Below, piece by piece: positions 1 to 9,196 of a DNA stretch of 21,184 nt. Both the position numbers and the translations under genes were made by a program. The notes beneath the pieces were generated by a model that was given only the letters and a program-made list of their open reading frames with translations, ran no database searches and was not told where the DNA came from. Origin of the DNA: Chara braunii (lineage: Eukaryota > Streptophyta > Charophyceae > Charales > Characeae); contig BFEA01000389.1 of assembly GCA_003427395.1 (NCBI GenBank), forward strand, positions 199,504 to 220,687, given 5' to 3'. Within the stretch, counting starts at the first letter, position 1; each line of letters opens with the position of its first letter.

Positions 1-100
1 TTTTTTTTTCCCCATACAGGGGGCCGGGGTCCCGGGTGCCGACCCCCGGAACCCCGGAACCCCGGCGGGGTCCCGGGGCCGGGGGTCGACAACCCTGGGT
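1..100. repeat. GC-rich simple sequence at window edge
   Basis: A run of nine T is followed by about 75 bases made almost only of G and C. These include two adjacent copies of GGAACCCCG and inverted GGGTCCCGGG / GGGGCCGGGG blocks. It is low-complexity and self-complementary. I see no telomere-type repeat here. Confidence 0.7.
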
Positions 101-447
101 GGGATGCTAGATGAGCACCTGCCTGGGGTCTGGAGCTGCCCATTTGAGTCTCCTGCCCGACGAGCTGATCCACGCGACGTCACGTCCGCGACGTCCTCCA
201 TCGCCTGCGCCCATCGGCTGTCGCGCCACGTGTCTCCGAAAGCGAACGTCTGGATTTCCTCCCGCCATCGCGTCAGTCGATTGAGCTTCAACATCCCGTC
301 TCTGCGTTCCGCGTCAACGCGTGTACGCCGTCGTTTGCGCTTCGCCCTCGTGACATGGCCGAGCGTGCCATTCAAGGTACAGTGCTGTTCTGTCTGGCCA
401 CGTGTCGTCCATCGACTACAACTGTTGGCGTTGGCATTGAGGTACAT
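1..447 (-). CDS. Open reading frame running off the left edge, unrecognised (partial)
   Basis: On the minus strand a frame starting at the ATG at 447-445 stays open for about 149 codons to the window edge. The middle (roughly 350-130) reads like protein: a basic stretch RAKRKRRRTR, then KLNRLTRWREEIQTF and a W/R/D-rich segment. The last 30 codons translate the GC-rich simple repeat and are unlikely to be real. The frame is also open upstream to a TGA near 516. I recognise no domain. GC-rich DNA gives long chance frames, so this may be an exon, a transposon remnant or chance. Confidence 0.2.
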   Translation of the reverse strand, partial: MYLNANANSCSRWTTRGQTEQHCTLNGTLGHVTRAKRKRRRTRVDAERRDGMLKLNRLTRWREEIQTFAFGDTWRDSRWAQAMEDVADVTSRGSARRAGDSNGQLQTPGRCSSSIPPRVVDPRPRDPAGVPGFRGSAPGTPAPCMGKKK

Positions 448-722
448 GCTTGTGTGCGCATAAGACGCGCTGCATCGTGCCAGGTGTGGCGGGTGCTGCA
501 GTCGCCGTGCCGGGATTCACGTCCGCGGCATCCATCCCTCCATTCGCGCTTCGGGGCATATTGTGTCACTCGTTCACACCTTCTTGTCGTCTGTTCACTC
601 TCGCTCATTCATTCTGTTTCTGTGATTCGTTTTCTTGTTGTGTGTTCATTCTCGCTCGTTCATTCCTTTCACGACTTCATTGCTTGTCCCTTTCGATTTC
701 GATGTGAACCACCCCAGCGCAG

Positions 723-1230
723 ATGTGTGCGCGGGATCGAGACGACACCAACTGCCCTTGTGTTGACATGTGGTCTCTTCGGCGATAGAGCCACATGTTC
801 AGTGGCGAGAACCTGAACACGGATCGACGACGGCCTCCCGTCGTTGAACACCATCCCTATTCAGCGTAATAGACAGCCACTGCACGCCAGGGTGATGATC
901 GAGAACCTCGCTCAGATCCCTGTCGTGCTCACGCAGTTGCCCCTTCTGTGTGAGAGAAACGTGATGCGTTGATCTGCAAATGATCGAATGTTGGTTTGTA
1001 TACGTCGCCAGGGGGGGCATTTGTGCGAGCATGACAGGGATGTGCGCGCGGTTCTCGATCATCCACCAGGCGTGCAGTGGCTGTCTCTTACGGTTATGAC
1101 GGCTGGTGTCCAACACCGGGAAGACGTCGCCCATCCGTGTTCAGGTTCTCGCCACTGAACATGTGCCTCTGTCGCCGAAGAGACCACGTGTCAACCCAAG
1201 GGCAACTGGTGTCGTCTTGATCCCGCACAC
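723..1230. repeat. Long inverted repeat (arms ~225 bp, spacer ~60 bp)
   Basis: The left arm (about 723-948) matches the reverse complement of the right arm (about 1009-1230). The best block spans 770-818 against 1136-1185 and includes TTCAGTGGCGAGAACCTGAA on the plus strand on the left and its complement on the right. A second block is AGACAGCCACTGCACGCC at 871-888 against its complement near 1070-1087. By eye the arms are roughly 75-80% identical. Similarity stops sharply just outside 723 and 1230. A transcript through this would form a hairpin of more than 200 bp. Confidence 0.85.
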
Positions 1231-1407
1231 ATAGCGTGCAGATGATCCGTCCGAGAGCCCACTGATGTTGAGCAAGAGCTCTTGGCGCTGGTTGTGAGCG
1301 ATGCGCTGCATCACTCTTTGCGACCAGCGACAGGAATGTGCGCGCGACATCCGCATGGTCTCGGCCAGAGAATGCACAAGCGGTGTGCGCGTGATGGAGA
1401 ACGACAT
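1009..1407 (-). pseudogene. Unrecognised decayed coding segment, right arm of the inverted repeat
   Basis: From the ATG at 1407 the minus strand reads 88 codons to a TGA at 1143-1141. The same frame then continues as TR-MGDVFPVLDTS through about 1009, so a single TGA separates two protein-like halves. The composition looks coding (for example QRVMQRIAHNQRQELLLN and GLFGDRGTCSVART). The left arm of the inverted repeat encodes a diverged copy on the plus strand (GLFGDRATCSVART, then the same TGA). The stop therefore predates the duplication, or it is the true end of the first part. I recognise no family. It could be a transposon gene fragment. Confidence 0.3.
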
Positions 1408-1410
1408 AGC

Positions 1411-1810
1411 TAGTCGCTACAATAACGATGCCGTTTGTTCGGCGTGATCACCGCTTGTTTCGTGGAGAACACCCCAACACGAGTCGATGACCTCGCTAAA
1501 CAACGAACAACGCGGTCCCCTCCGCGATACTAGTCTCTGCTACTGTGAAGTGTCATGGTGTTGCCGTCGCGTGGCCATGGGGGAGAGCACGCGCACATGA
1601 CAACACACCACATGATTGTTGTGGTTCACCGGGATGCGGACTTCCCTTTCCGCACACGACTCGCCCTTTCTGGATCCGTGCTTGCAGTTGCAACGGCGCC
1701 CCCACTTGCCCGCACGAGTCAATACTGCCGGACAGGACTTTCAGTTCACGGGGGTGGAGTCGATAGCTCCGAACACCCTGCCAGTAGCCAACGTGCGAGT
1801 GCCGCAACAC
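1411..1810. other. No supportable gene
   Basis: Several overlapping frames are open on both strands around 1540-1890, but they overlap each other in all registers, as GC-rich non-coding DNA does. No motif or repeat is visible until the first AAGTTCG hairpin at 1811. Confidence 0.5.
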
Positions 1811-2203
1811 GAAGTTCGGATCCCAGCGAACTTCACGTGTTGACGCTTGCGATGTGGCGAGCTGCTCAGGTGATTGCCGGCGTTATCATGTAGACTTACG
1901 TTGTTTCAACCACATAGCTAACGCCGTGCGCTTCCATTGCGGGCGCACGTAATGACACAAAGCGCGTCTTACGCTTTCTTTCCTCTTCGCAAGAACGTAA
2001 GAGCATATCCAACACTTTGGGATGTTCGGACTACGCTCAAAAAATTTCAACAAGCAATTTTTTCTAAAAGAATTCCTGGAATAACCTTCTGAGGCAGCCG
2101 CCAGGCTGTGGTGATGTCACCTTCTACTACCCAAGTTCGGATCCCGGCGGACTTCGGGGTTCCGCGCAAATCTAACCGCCCCGTTCAAGATCTTGGACTA
2201 TCC

Positions 2204-2961
2204 GACGTGTTCTGGTAGTCGGAGGCCCTGGGGTGCGCAAAATGCTCGCTTCAAGAAATGACTTATAGGGGTTTATGGGGGGTGCGCCCAAGCATCGCCT
2301 GCTTCTGTGCAAACGCCAACCACCCGTTCCAATAGCTACAGCCGCGCGAAAACCTGTTCCTCGCTGCACTCGCATCCGCCAAGTTCGGATCCCGGCGGAC
2401 TTTGAGGATCCGCGGGAATCTAACCGTCCTTCGCATGAGGCGTGGACCTTTGCGTGCGAGTTGATTGCGGGAGGAGTATTGGTGCGCAAAATTCCTCACC
2501 GTCTGGAATGCCCTTGTAGGGGTTTATGGGGGTTGCCGTCGGTGACAGCAGACATGTCCGTTGTCGGTCTGCCGTCGATCCCGATGTGTTCTGGTAGTCG
2601 GAGGCCCTGGGGTGCGCAAAATGCTCGCTTCAAGAAATGGCTTATAGGGGTTTATGGGGGGTGCGGCCAAGCATCACCAGCTTCTGTGCAAACGCCAACC
2701 ACCCGTTCCAATAGCTGCAGCCGCGAGAAAACCTGTTACTCTCTGCACTCGCATCCGCCAAGTTCGGATCCCAGCGGACTTTGAGGATCCGAGGGAATCT
2801 AACCGTCCTTCGCATGAGGCGTGGACCTTTGCATGCCAGTTGATTGCGGGAGGAGTATTGGTGCGCAAAATTCCTCGCCGTCTGGAATGCACTTGTAGGG
2901 GTTTATGGGGGTTGCCGTCGATGACTGCAGACGTGTCCGTTACCGGTCTGCCGTTGATCTT
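2204..2961. repeat. Two near-identical 379-bp tandem units
   Basis: Unit 1 is about 2204-2582 and unit 2 about 2583-2961. They are almost identical from GTGTTCTGGTAGTCGGAGG to the GTTATGGGGGTTGCCGTCG-like tail, and the hairpin core recurs at 2381 and 2760, exactly 379 bp apart. Each unit contains two copies of the tail TAGGGGTTTATGGGGG (near 2266 and 2515 in unit 1; near 2645 and 2895 in unit 2), so the unit is itself a dimer of shorter elements. The frames open through these units on both strands follow the repeat and are not genes. Confidence 0.9.
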
Positions 2962-4440
2962 TGTTGCCCCCTAAGGGTTTGGACCGTCGCGGTGCACGGA
3001 GTCTTGTCGAGGACGTCCTCGTGTTTCGGCGCGCTTTCCGGTTCGCGCTGTTGCACATCGACGTTCCCGGCGCGCGAATCGGGGTTCGCCTTGTCGACAG
3101 GCCGAATCGGGGTTTGGAAGGGTTGCAGGGGGGGGTCTTTCATCCATTTCTACATTTTTCTTGTCCGGGCAGCGGAGAAGTACGAGTTCCACAAGCTCTG
3201 CTACTAGCACCGCGCGAGCTCGCTTATACGACGGTTAGAATAGGTGTCTATAGGGGTCAATTTGGGGTCTTGCTGCGCCGATTTGTGTGGTGGTGCATCC
3301 ACCACTACCCTTTGTTCTGCGAGTGCTATCGCACGACGACCACTTGAGAGCGTCGTGGCCTTCCTTCTGTGCGCCCGAAAATAGCGTTCCTTGCGTGCAC
3401 CCACTGGCGCTCCCTTCCAATGGCACCGGCCTCACGAAAACCGGTTCCTTGCTACTCCAACACCCGCCAAGTTCGGATCCCGGTGAGCTTCGAGGCTCTG
3501 CGTAATTCTGACCGTCATTTTCAACGGCTTGGACTTCCCCGTGCGTTTTCATTCGCGGAGGCCTGGTGGTGCGCAAAAGTGTTCGTCTTGCGGATTGCCC
3601 TTGAAGGGTTTTATTGGGGTTGACGACGGTTTCAGTGGCCGGGTCCATTTGCGGTTTTCCGTTGATCTTCGTTGCCCTCCGATAAAAGGAATCATCGCGA
3701 CGTGAGGTTCAATCGCCGACATGCTTCTGCCTCGGCGTGCTTTGCGGTTCGCGCGGTCAGGTGTTAACATTGCTCTCGCACAAGTCGGAGATCGCCTTCT
3801 CGTTTTCGCGGACCGGGATTTGTTGGGGTTCTGGGGGGGTCTTCCATCCATGGTTGTATTATTCTTCTCCACGCCGCCTGGATCTTGGAGTTGCGCGTTG
3901 TTCTACCTTTACCTTTCGAAACCAGCGCGGAATGTAACACTTCTGACTCGGACACTGACAAATTCTACCCGCCGAGGCTCATCGCGTATCATGATAGTTC
4001 TGTCTCGGATACCGCACGAGCTCGTTTGGTCAATAGGGATAATCGGTGTTTACAGGGGTCTCTTGGGGGCCGCGCTGCGACGACTTCTGAGGTGCTGCAC
4101 CCATGGCTAGCCTTCCTTCTGACAGCGGCAGAGCGTGGACACGAAGTTCAGATTGCGGTGAACTTTCCAGTTCCGGGTGATGCTAACCGTCATTTTCCGC
4201 GGCCTGGTCCATCGCGTGTGTTGTTATTGTCGGGAAGCCATGGGTGCGCAATCAAGCTCGCTGTGTGTGTTGCCGTGATTGGGGTGTATAGGGGTAGCTG
4301 ACGGTGGCAGTCATTATTGTCATTCGCGTGCAGAGGCGCTTCGGTGTCGAAGCCGCGCGGGCTGCAAAGGCTTTGAGTCCAGACACACAACCTCCGAATC
4401 GACGTGTAGTTACTCGGGGGTTGTGGGGGTCGGATGAGGG
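2950..4440. repeat. Older higher-order copies of the same satellite (~700-bp period)
   Basis: Diverged units follow the 379-bp pair. The segment near 2950-3140 (CCGTTGATCTTTGTTGCCC, then CGCGCTTTCCGGTTCGCGC) recurs at 3660-3850. The segment at about 3205-3300 (GCGCGAGCTCGCTTATACGA) recurs at about 4010-4110. The hairpin segment at 3469-3630 recurs at 4144-4300. Degenerate TAGGGGT...GGGG tails lie near 3105, 3250, 3600, 3818, 4052, 4285 and 4410. I see no gene in this stretch. Confidence 0.7.
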
Positions 4441-4723
4441 TCATTAAGCCATGTTATTTTTTGTCTTCTTCCTCTCATACCCTTGCTTTCGTTACGACGA
4501 TTGGCCGACAGTCAGTTCACGGCGACCCGTTAATAACCGGTTTGTCGTCAATTCGATTTCTGCCAAGTTCGGATCCCGACGGACTTCTTTGCTTCGCGAC
4601 AGTTGGACCGTTCCTTGTACACGTCTAATTCCTGATAGGACACGTCCTTCTGGCAGCATAACACAAGCAAGAATGTGTCGCCAAATTAACGACAAAGATT
4701 CCCACCTGGCCCGTGGAGTGTCC

Positions 4724-5150
4724 GGCCCATAACCAAATATCGTCGACCACTTACAGGCAGCGTGAGGTAGACATCTATTAATGTAGGCCTCATTACAGGC
4801 TTCCTCATATCGACTACCCGTGCATGAGTTCGCAAGCCATCGAAGCGATGGCGTGTTATATGTTGTCCATGCTCGCGTGGCCCTTGACGTTGTCGAGGGT
4901 CTCATTCGACACTCAAGTGTCGGCTGACACGCACCTTGAGGGACTTGCCCCTCGACGCTAAACAACCGCCAAGACGGTTGCGGTACCTACCCTCATCAGC
5001 TACCAGCGGGAGCGACGGGTGGGCGGGCCAAGGCCCTTATTAGCAGCTGAGTTCCATCTACGGAGGCCTTTGAAAAGGTCAAGGGGTTTGGCTTTGTTAG
5101 CTGCTACGGACTTCGACGTCCAACTACAAAAGTTGAAAAAACAAAAAGGA
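4724..5150 (+). repeat. Structured ~430-bp repeat, copy A
   Basis: This is the first of three related segments (B at 8551, C at 9197). Landmarks in the same order are CCCATAAC at the start, ATATCGACT near 4809, a perfect hairpin CGACACT-CA-AGTGTCG at 4907-4922, a GAGGG/CCCTC stem just after it, AACCG/CGGTT near 4964-4979, TCAAGGGGTTTG near 5080, CGTCCAACTAC near 5118 and an A-rich end. The hairpin starts 183 bp from the repeat start, against about 183 bp in B and C. This copy lacks the TATA-like box of B and C. The size, interspersed copies and A-rich end suggest a solo LTR or a short non-autonomous element, but no coding partner is seen. Confidence 0.65.
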
Positions 5151-5360
5151 TAAGGGTGTCTCCGTTTTCTATTGGGGATTTCGATCTCTGTCGAGTACGG
5201 ATGTCGGCGCACTTCGCATGTCGCGGTTTGTCAAATCGTCCGTGCCACCCATCTGCCGGAACACACCTTCCATGTGCGTCAATTTGGCTGCAGAGGTTGT
5301 GATCGCCTGCAGACGAGCTCGCCCTGTTCGGCTGCTGCGCTAGGAATCGACTCTATGGAA

Positions 5361-5413
5361 GGGGGGGGGAGGAGAGGGGGAGGGAAGGGAGGGGGGAGGT
5401 TGGGGGGGGGGGT
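5361..5413 (+). repeat. Purine-only G-rich tract
   Basis: About 53 bases are nearly all G with scattered A, including runs of 9 and 11 G. It contains more than four runs of three or more G, so it fits a G-quadruplex pattern on the plus strand. It lies about 190 bp upstream of the first ATG assigned to the transposase. Confidence 0.8.
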
Positions 5414-5598
5414 GTTGGCCCTTAATTCTGTAGTAATCGTGCTTACAGTTTGCTCCGCTGTTTTGCAGGGTGTGGAGACGAATTCGAATGACCCGTTCAA
5501 TCCGCACTGGATAGTTTAATCGATTTCGCTGACGGGAATCACCTCCGCTGCACCGACGGTTACATGACGGCGCCAAAGACGGCTCGACGAACGGCCAC

Positions 5599-7987
5599 AT
5601 GAAACGGGATATGGAAAATGGAGAAGCTGTCGACTTGCATTGCCAGCTACAACACCTGGAATTGGCCCCGACGAGCTGTTCGGACAGTTCACCGTTCCAA
5701 CAGTCCACTGCAACTTTCCCCAGAAAAACATGTCTAGCTTTTCGTGAGAGCTTTGGAGGTAACATCCAACTGCCTTCGGATTTGGCGACAACGTCTGCGG
5801 GTGAAGAACCGTCTGCCTCCTTGATCGAGTTCGACTTTCCTGGCGAGGTGCACCCCACAACTTCGGCGCACAGCAGTTGCGTGCCAATGGGTGCTTCTTA
5901 CGCAACATCTGATGACGAGAGTGAGAAGTTGGTGCCCACTAATTACTCGTCTGGACAACAGTCCTCTTCCAGTGGACCTTTGCTTCGCGCTAGCTCCAGT
6001 AGTACGGAGTTGGTTGCCGCCGACTATTCTTCGGAGGAACTTTCCACAGCACGGGCGACTTCAACGCAAGTGCGAAGTGATGATGCGATTCCAATTCAAA
6101 GTCAATCTGTGTCGGAAGCGTCTGACAGGGGTGATTGAGAGAGAAGGGCGATACTGCAGATTTTGCCCGCACCTCTGCCAGGCGAAAGACGAACGTATAG
6201 CATGGCTAATAGGAATGCTAGGAGGAAAGAACAGTACAAAAGAGCGAGAAACATGCTGTCCGAAAAAAGACTTCTCATGGTGCGCGGCATGGCATGTTGC
6301 AAGGCTCGATGTTGTTACGACGTGATGCCTGAGGAAGTGCGAAAGGTTAGACAAGGACAGTACAGTAAGAGTCCGGTAGAGTGAGCTGAGTGGTGGATGA
6401 AAAGTATTAAGGATTTCACAGTGAATGAGGGTGGACAGAGACGTGTCCGCCATGTGGAGTTGGAATGTTCGATGTGCGTCAAGGCGTACTGCAATGTACT
6501 CGGTGTCTCGCGTAGTACATTTTACATCTACAAAAAGCGTTTCGACAATGGTTACGTGCGTTCCGAGCATGGCCTGACGGGGAAGTATCGGCCAACCAGT
6601 AAAACGGTCGCCATGCTTGCCAGTATGAGAACTTTCATCGAGTGTCATGCGGATAGCATACCGAATGAGGTGGCTAACAAAGGTGGGGTTTCCAGACCGA
6701 AGCTTCGACTCCCAGCTGCTTTCACGAAGCGATCAATTTATGTGTCCATCAAATCAGACTTTCTGGCCGTTGGCCTCGCTGTCCTGTCTGAGTCCAACTT
6801 TCATAAATTGTGGCGGAAACACTTTTTCCATGTTTCCCTCGCGCACTCTAACACGTTCCCGAAGTGCGCCGTCTGTCACGAGCTGAAGAAACGTATACAG
6901 TATGCTGCGCTTCCTCGAGATTGAGAACAAGCTCGAGAGGATATGAAAGTTCACCAAAGAAGGCAAGTTGAACACAGATTGGACTATAGTCGAGCGAAAA
7001 TTGATTCGATGGTCCGTCCGAACGAGCGTTTGTGTCTCATCATTGACGGCATGGATCAGAAAAAAACAACTATCCCCCATATTGGTCAGGCAAACTACTC
7101 AAAAGCACTTAGGCACGAGATGATGATGAAGACGAATTTGACAGGCGTCATTGCACACGGTAGAGACTCTAGTATATATGTATACACGTGGTTTCCGTAT
7201 TTCAAACACGATTCGAACACGGTCGCTACTTGTATTATGAGAACCCTTGTTGAAATTCAAGGGAGCGGGACGCCACTACCACGATGTTTGCGCATTCAAG
7301 CGGATTACTGTTGGCGCGAAAACAAGAACAAGTACATATGTGCGATGGCTGCACTGTTGGTTAAGTTCAAAGTTTTCGAACAGGTAGAAATAAGTTTCAT
7401 GCCGGTGGGACACTCCCATACAGACGTCGATGCAACTTTCAGCGTTTTCTCGAAAAAATTGAAAGACATAGACGCTTATACTATGAACGAGTTCTTCGAG
7501 CTCATAGAGCAATCACACAAAAAACCTCCCAAATGTATTTTCCTCGATACGATGGAAGATTGGATTAGTATAGTAGACCCGTGAGTTGCGTCAGACATTA
7601 CCGGTATTTTTTAAACCGCACTTGCTTAAATTTTTGATGGTTGGAGATAATCCGGGCATGTTGTATAAGGGGTTTTGCGATGACGACGAATGGTTGCCCG
7701 AGGAAGATCCGATTTATTGGTTCAATAAAAACCCCGATGAGAGCTATGCAGGTCCTTCGTGGTCGTTTGACCCGCCTCATGTGCAACCCCTTCCTCGAAA
7801 TGACTATTTGAATGACAAAAATAGTGCTGTTCGATTCTGCGAGTTGCTGGAGAGTAGGCGGTCGACATGGTGCACTAACAATGACCATGAGGTGGGTAGG
7901 AAAGAAAGAGCTTTGTGTTACTGGAAGGAGGTTATCAAACATGGCGATGAGATCATCGCCAACGGGTTGTCCTCACAACCTCAATAA
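5599..7987 (+). pseudogene. Transposase with DUF7869-like DDE/D core, N-terminal and central part, interrupted
   Basis: One frame from the ATG at 5599 runs to 7581, broken only by TGA at 6136, 6382 and 6922. At 7582 a fourth TGA coincides with a one-base frame change, and the protein resumes at about 7583 in the next frame to 7984. With stops counted as codons the layout is: Ser-rich, probably disordered residues 90-175; a basic region 195-225; a helix-turn-helix-like segment 290-315 (CNVLGVSRSTFYIYKKRF); a CAVC knuckle 423-426; then the core. The core has IIDGMDQ (D483, D486), QADYCWRENKN (D569) and PVGHSHTDVD (D609, D611). In families of this kind such spaced acidic motifs form the metal-binding triad. 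The TAA at 7985 belongs to an inserted element, not to the gene. The gene is dead or recoded; I favour dead. The start is the first ATG of the frame and the N-terminus is uncertain. Confidence 0.8.
7975..7981. repeat. Target-site duplication, left copy (ACAACCT)
   Basis: ACAACCT here is repeated at 15659-15665. The bases on either side differ, so 7 bp is the maximum match. In both copies CAA CCT is read in the transposase frame. Confidence 0.8.
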
Positions 7988-7989
7988 AA
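7984..7989 (+). promoter_or_regulatory. AATAAA at the left end of the insertion
   Basis: The insertion starts CAATAAAATTT. It gives the broken transposase frame a TAA stop as its second codon and a canonical poly(A)-type hexamer overlapping it. Use as a real polyadenylation signal is not shown. Confidence 0.25.
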
Positions 7990-8550
7990 TTTCTGGCCAC
8001 GACCACGGTGTCGAGCGCATCGGTCCGGCACCGCACGCGGCAGCGCGGGACCCTCTCGGCTGCGTCACGCAGGAGTTGGACCAACCTCGTCACAAACGCG
8101 CAAATGGAGCTTCCTTAGGCCACTCCGGCCGAGTGCGCCAGCCATACCTCTCACGAGCCCCTACGACAGGATAGGGCCTACGCGAGGCACAACTTACCTC
8201 CACCTTACGGGAGTTGTCAGCTCCCTTCCGTGGGCGTATCCCCGCCGAGCTACCAGTCCACAGTACGAAAGCTACTCGGTTGCAATCGCATAGGTGGACC
8301 AGCCGCGGGCGTTTCTCGTTTGCTGTAGCATAGGGGGTACGCGCGGTAATACGCCTATCGGACCCGCACGCGGACCGACATCTTAGGGGGGCTGAAGTTC
8401 CAAGCGCAGCTCGTCGTCGGTCGACTAGGACGCATCCCACACACCACGCGCACACCACTCTACGAACCACAAAAATAAAACACACACACACCCGTACGAA
8501 ACGACACAACACAAACAACGAGACAACGCTCCTAGCCCCTTGGTAGCCGT
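7990..8550. other. Left-end region of the insertion, short hairpins only
   Basis: No gene is supportable. Short hairpins include CACTC-CGGCC-GAGTG at 8121-8135 and GGGAG-TTGTCAG-CTCCC at 8209-8225. A CA-rich stretch lies at 8440-8520. A long open minus-strand frame here (8090-8620) is composition-driven: its product is rich in V, C and R and has no motif. Confidence 0.5.
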
Positions 8551-8972
8551 CCCATAACTTTTCGACGCGGAAATCGGATAGGCATCGCGCGCGAGACTTA
8601 GTATAAAATTGCACAGACACAGGGCTAACTCATATCGACTCGCAATGCAAGCGTACGCAAGCGGTCGCAGTGGTGGCGTACTATGTAGTACCCATACTCA
8701 TGCGGTCCTCGTTAATCTCGAGGGTCGCATTCGACACTCAGGTGTCGGCTGACGCGCGCCTTGAGGGTTAACCTCTCGACGCTGGATAACCGCCATGCGC
8801 GGTTGAAGACCACACACCCTCCTCTGTACCCTGTGCATAGGGGTTGAGTAGACAATTTTAAGCTGTCGTGGCAGTCAAACATCAAGGGGTTTGACTTTAA
8901 CCGCCGCCACGGATTATAACGTCCAACCATGAAAAACGCAAAAAAGAAACTCACTCCAATTCTCATTAGCTG
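8551..8972 (+). repeat. Structured ~430-bp repeat, copy B
   Basis: This is related to copy A (4724) and copy C (9197). Shared landmarks are CCCATAAC, GCGCGCGAGACTTAGTATAAAA, CATATCGACT, the hairpin CGACAC-TCAG-GTGTCG at 8732-8747, GAGGG...CCTC, a perfect AACCGC-CATGC-GCGGTT-type stem near 8795-8811, ATCAAGGGGTTTGAC near 8881, CGTCCAACCATG near 8921 and an A-rich tail. By eye the match to copy A is strongest over about 8700-8770. I see no coding capacity. Confidence 0.7.
8602..8608 (+). promoter_or_regulatory. TATA-like box in repeat B
   Basis: TATAAAA sits in a block (GCGCGCGAGACTTAGTATA) that is conserved at the equivalent place in copy C (TATAAGA at 9250). It lies about 130 bp upstream of the conserved hairpin. 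Conservation between otherwise diverged copies is the only evidence for a promoter role. Confidence 0.25.
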
Positions 8973-9196
8973 ATGGCCCTCTAAAATGGACGGGGGTTGA
9001 CAAGCCCAAACGACGCGCGAGTGGAGGGGGCCCGGTATCCTACCCATAGGCTACCCGGCGTCCGGGATAATGAGGCCCGCACATGGACTCCCATAGGCTG
9101 ACCGGGGCTAGTCCTTCGCTCACGTGCCGCTTTACATTACAAAGAAAAAAAATCCCACGTTTATTGGCCGTGTCGCGCTCGTGGTCTCGCCACCTG

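Larger units (their letters stand above)
1811..5213. repeat. Dispersed hairpin family I: AAGTTCG stem with 8-nt loop, eight copies
   Basis: Copies start at 1811, 2133, 2381, 2760, 3469, 4144, 4565 and 5194. Each has a 6-8 bp stem around a loop of exactly 8 nt; the loop usually begins GATCCC. Stem pairs seen are GAAGTTCG/CGAACTTC (1811-1834), AAGTTCG/CGGACTT with one G-T wobble (2133, 2381, 2760, 4565), AAGTTCG/TGAGCTT with two wobbles (3469), AAGTTCA/TGAACTT (4144-4165), and AGTACG/CGCACT with one A-C mismatch (5194-5213). The loop-closing pair goes from G-C to A-T with both sides changed. Spacing is irregular (248-709 bp), and the copies sit inside the larger satellite units listed separately. 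Confidence 0.8.

Noticed and set aside
1545-1893. Several overlapping plus-strand proteins
   Set aside because: Three registers are open over the same bases on one strand and more on the other, as expected of GC-rich non-coding DNA. None shows a motif.
5440-5480. Intron acceptor (pyrimidine tract then TTTTGCAG) before the transposase
   Set aside because: The acceptor looks plausible, but no donor or upstream exon with coding character could be identified.
5340-5908. Minus-strand genes over the G-rich tract and the transposase start
   Set aside because: Proline runs come from the complement of the G tract, and the rest is antisense to the Ser-rich transposase N-terminus.
5599-7584. Alternative genetic code with TGA as a sense codon
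   Set aside because: TGG is used for tryptophan throughout, one TGA coincides with a frame change, and the neighbouring frame at 16402-17304 also has a TAA. CpG decay explains the pattern more simply.
8090-8620. 176-codon minus-strand gene
   Set aside because: Its translation is compositionally odd, has no motif, and overlaps the start of structured repeat B.
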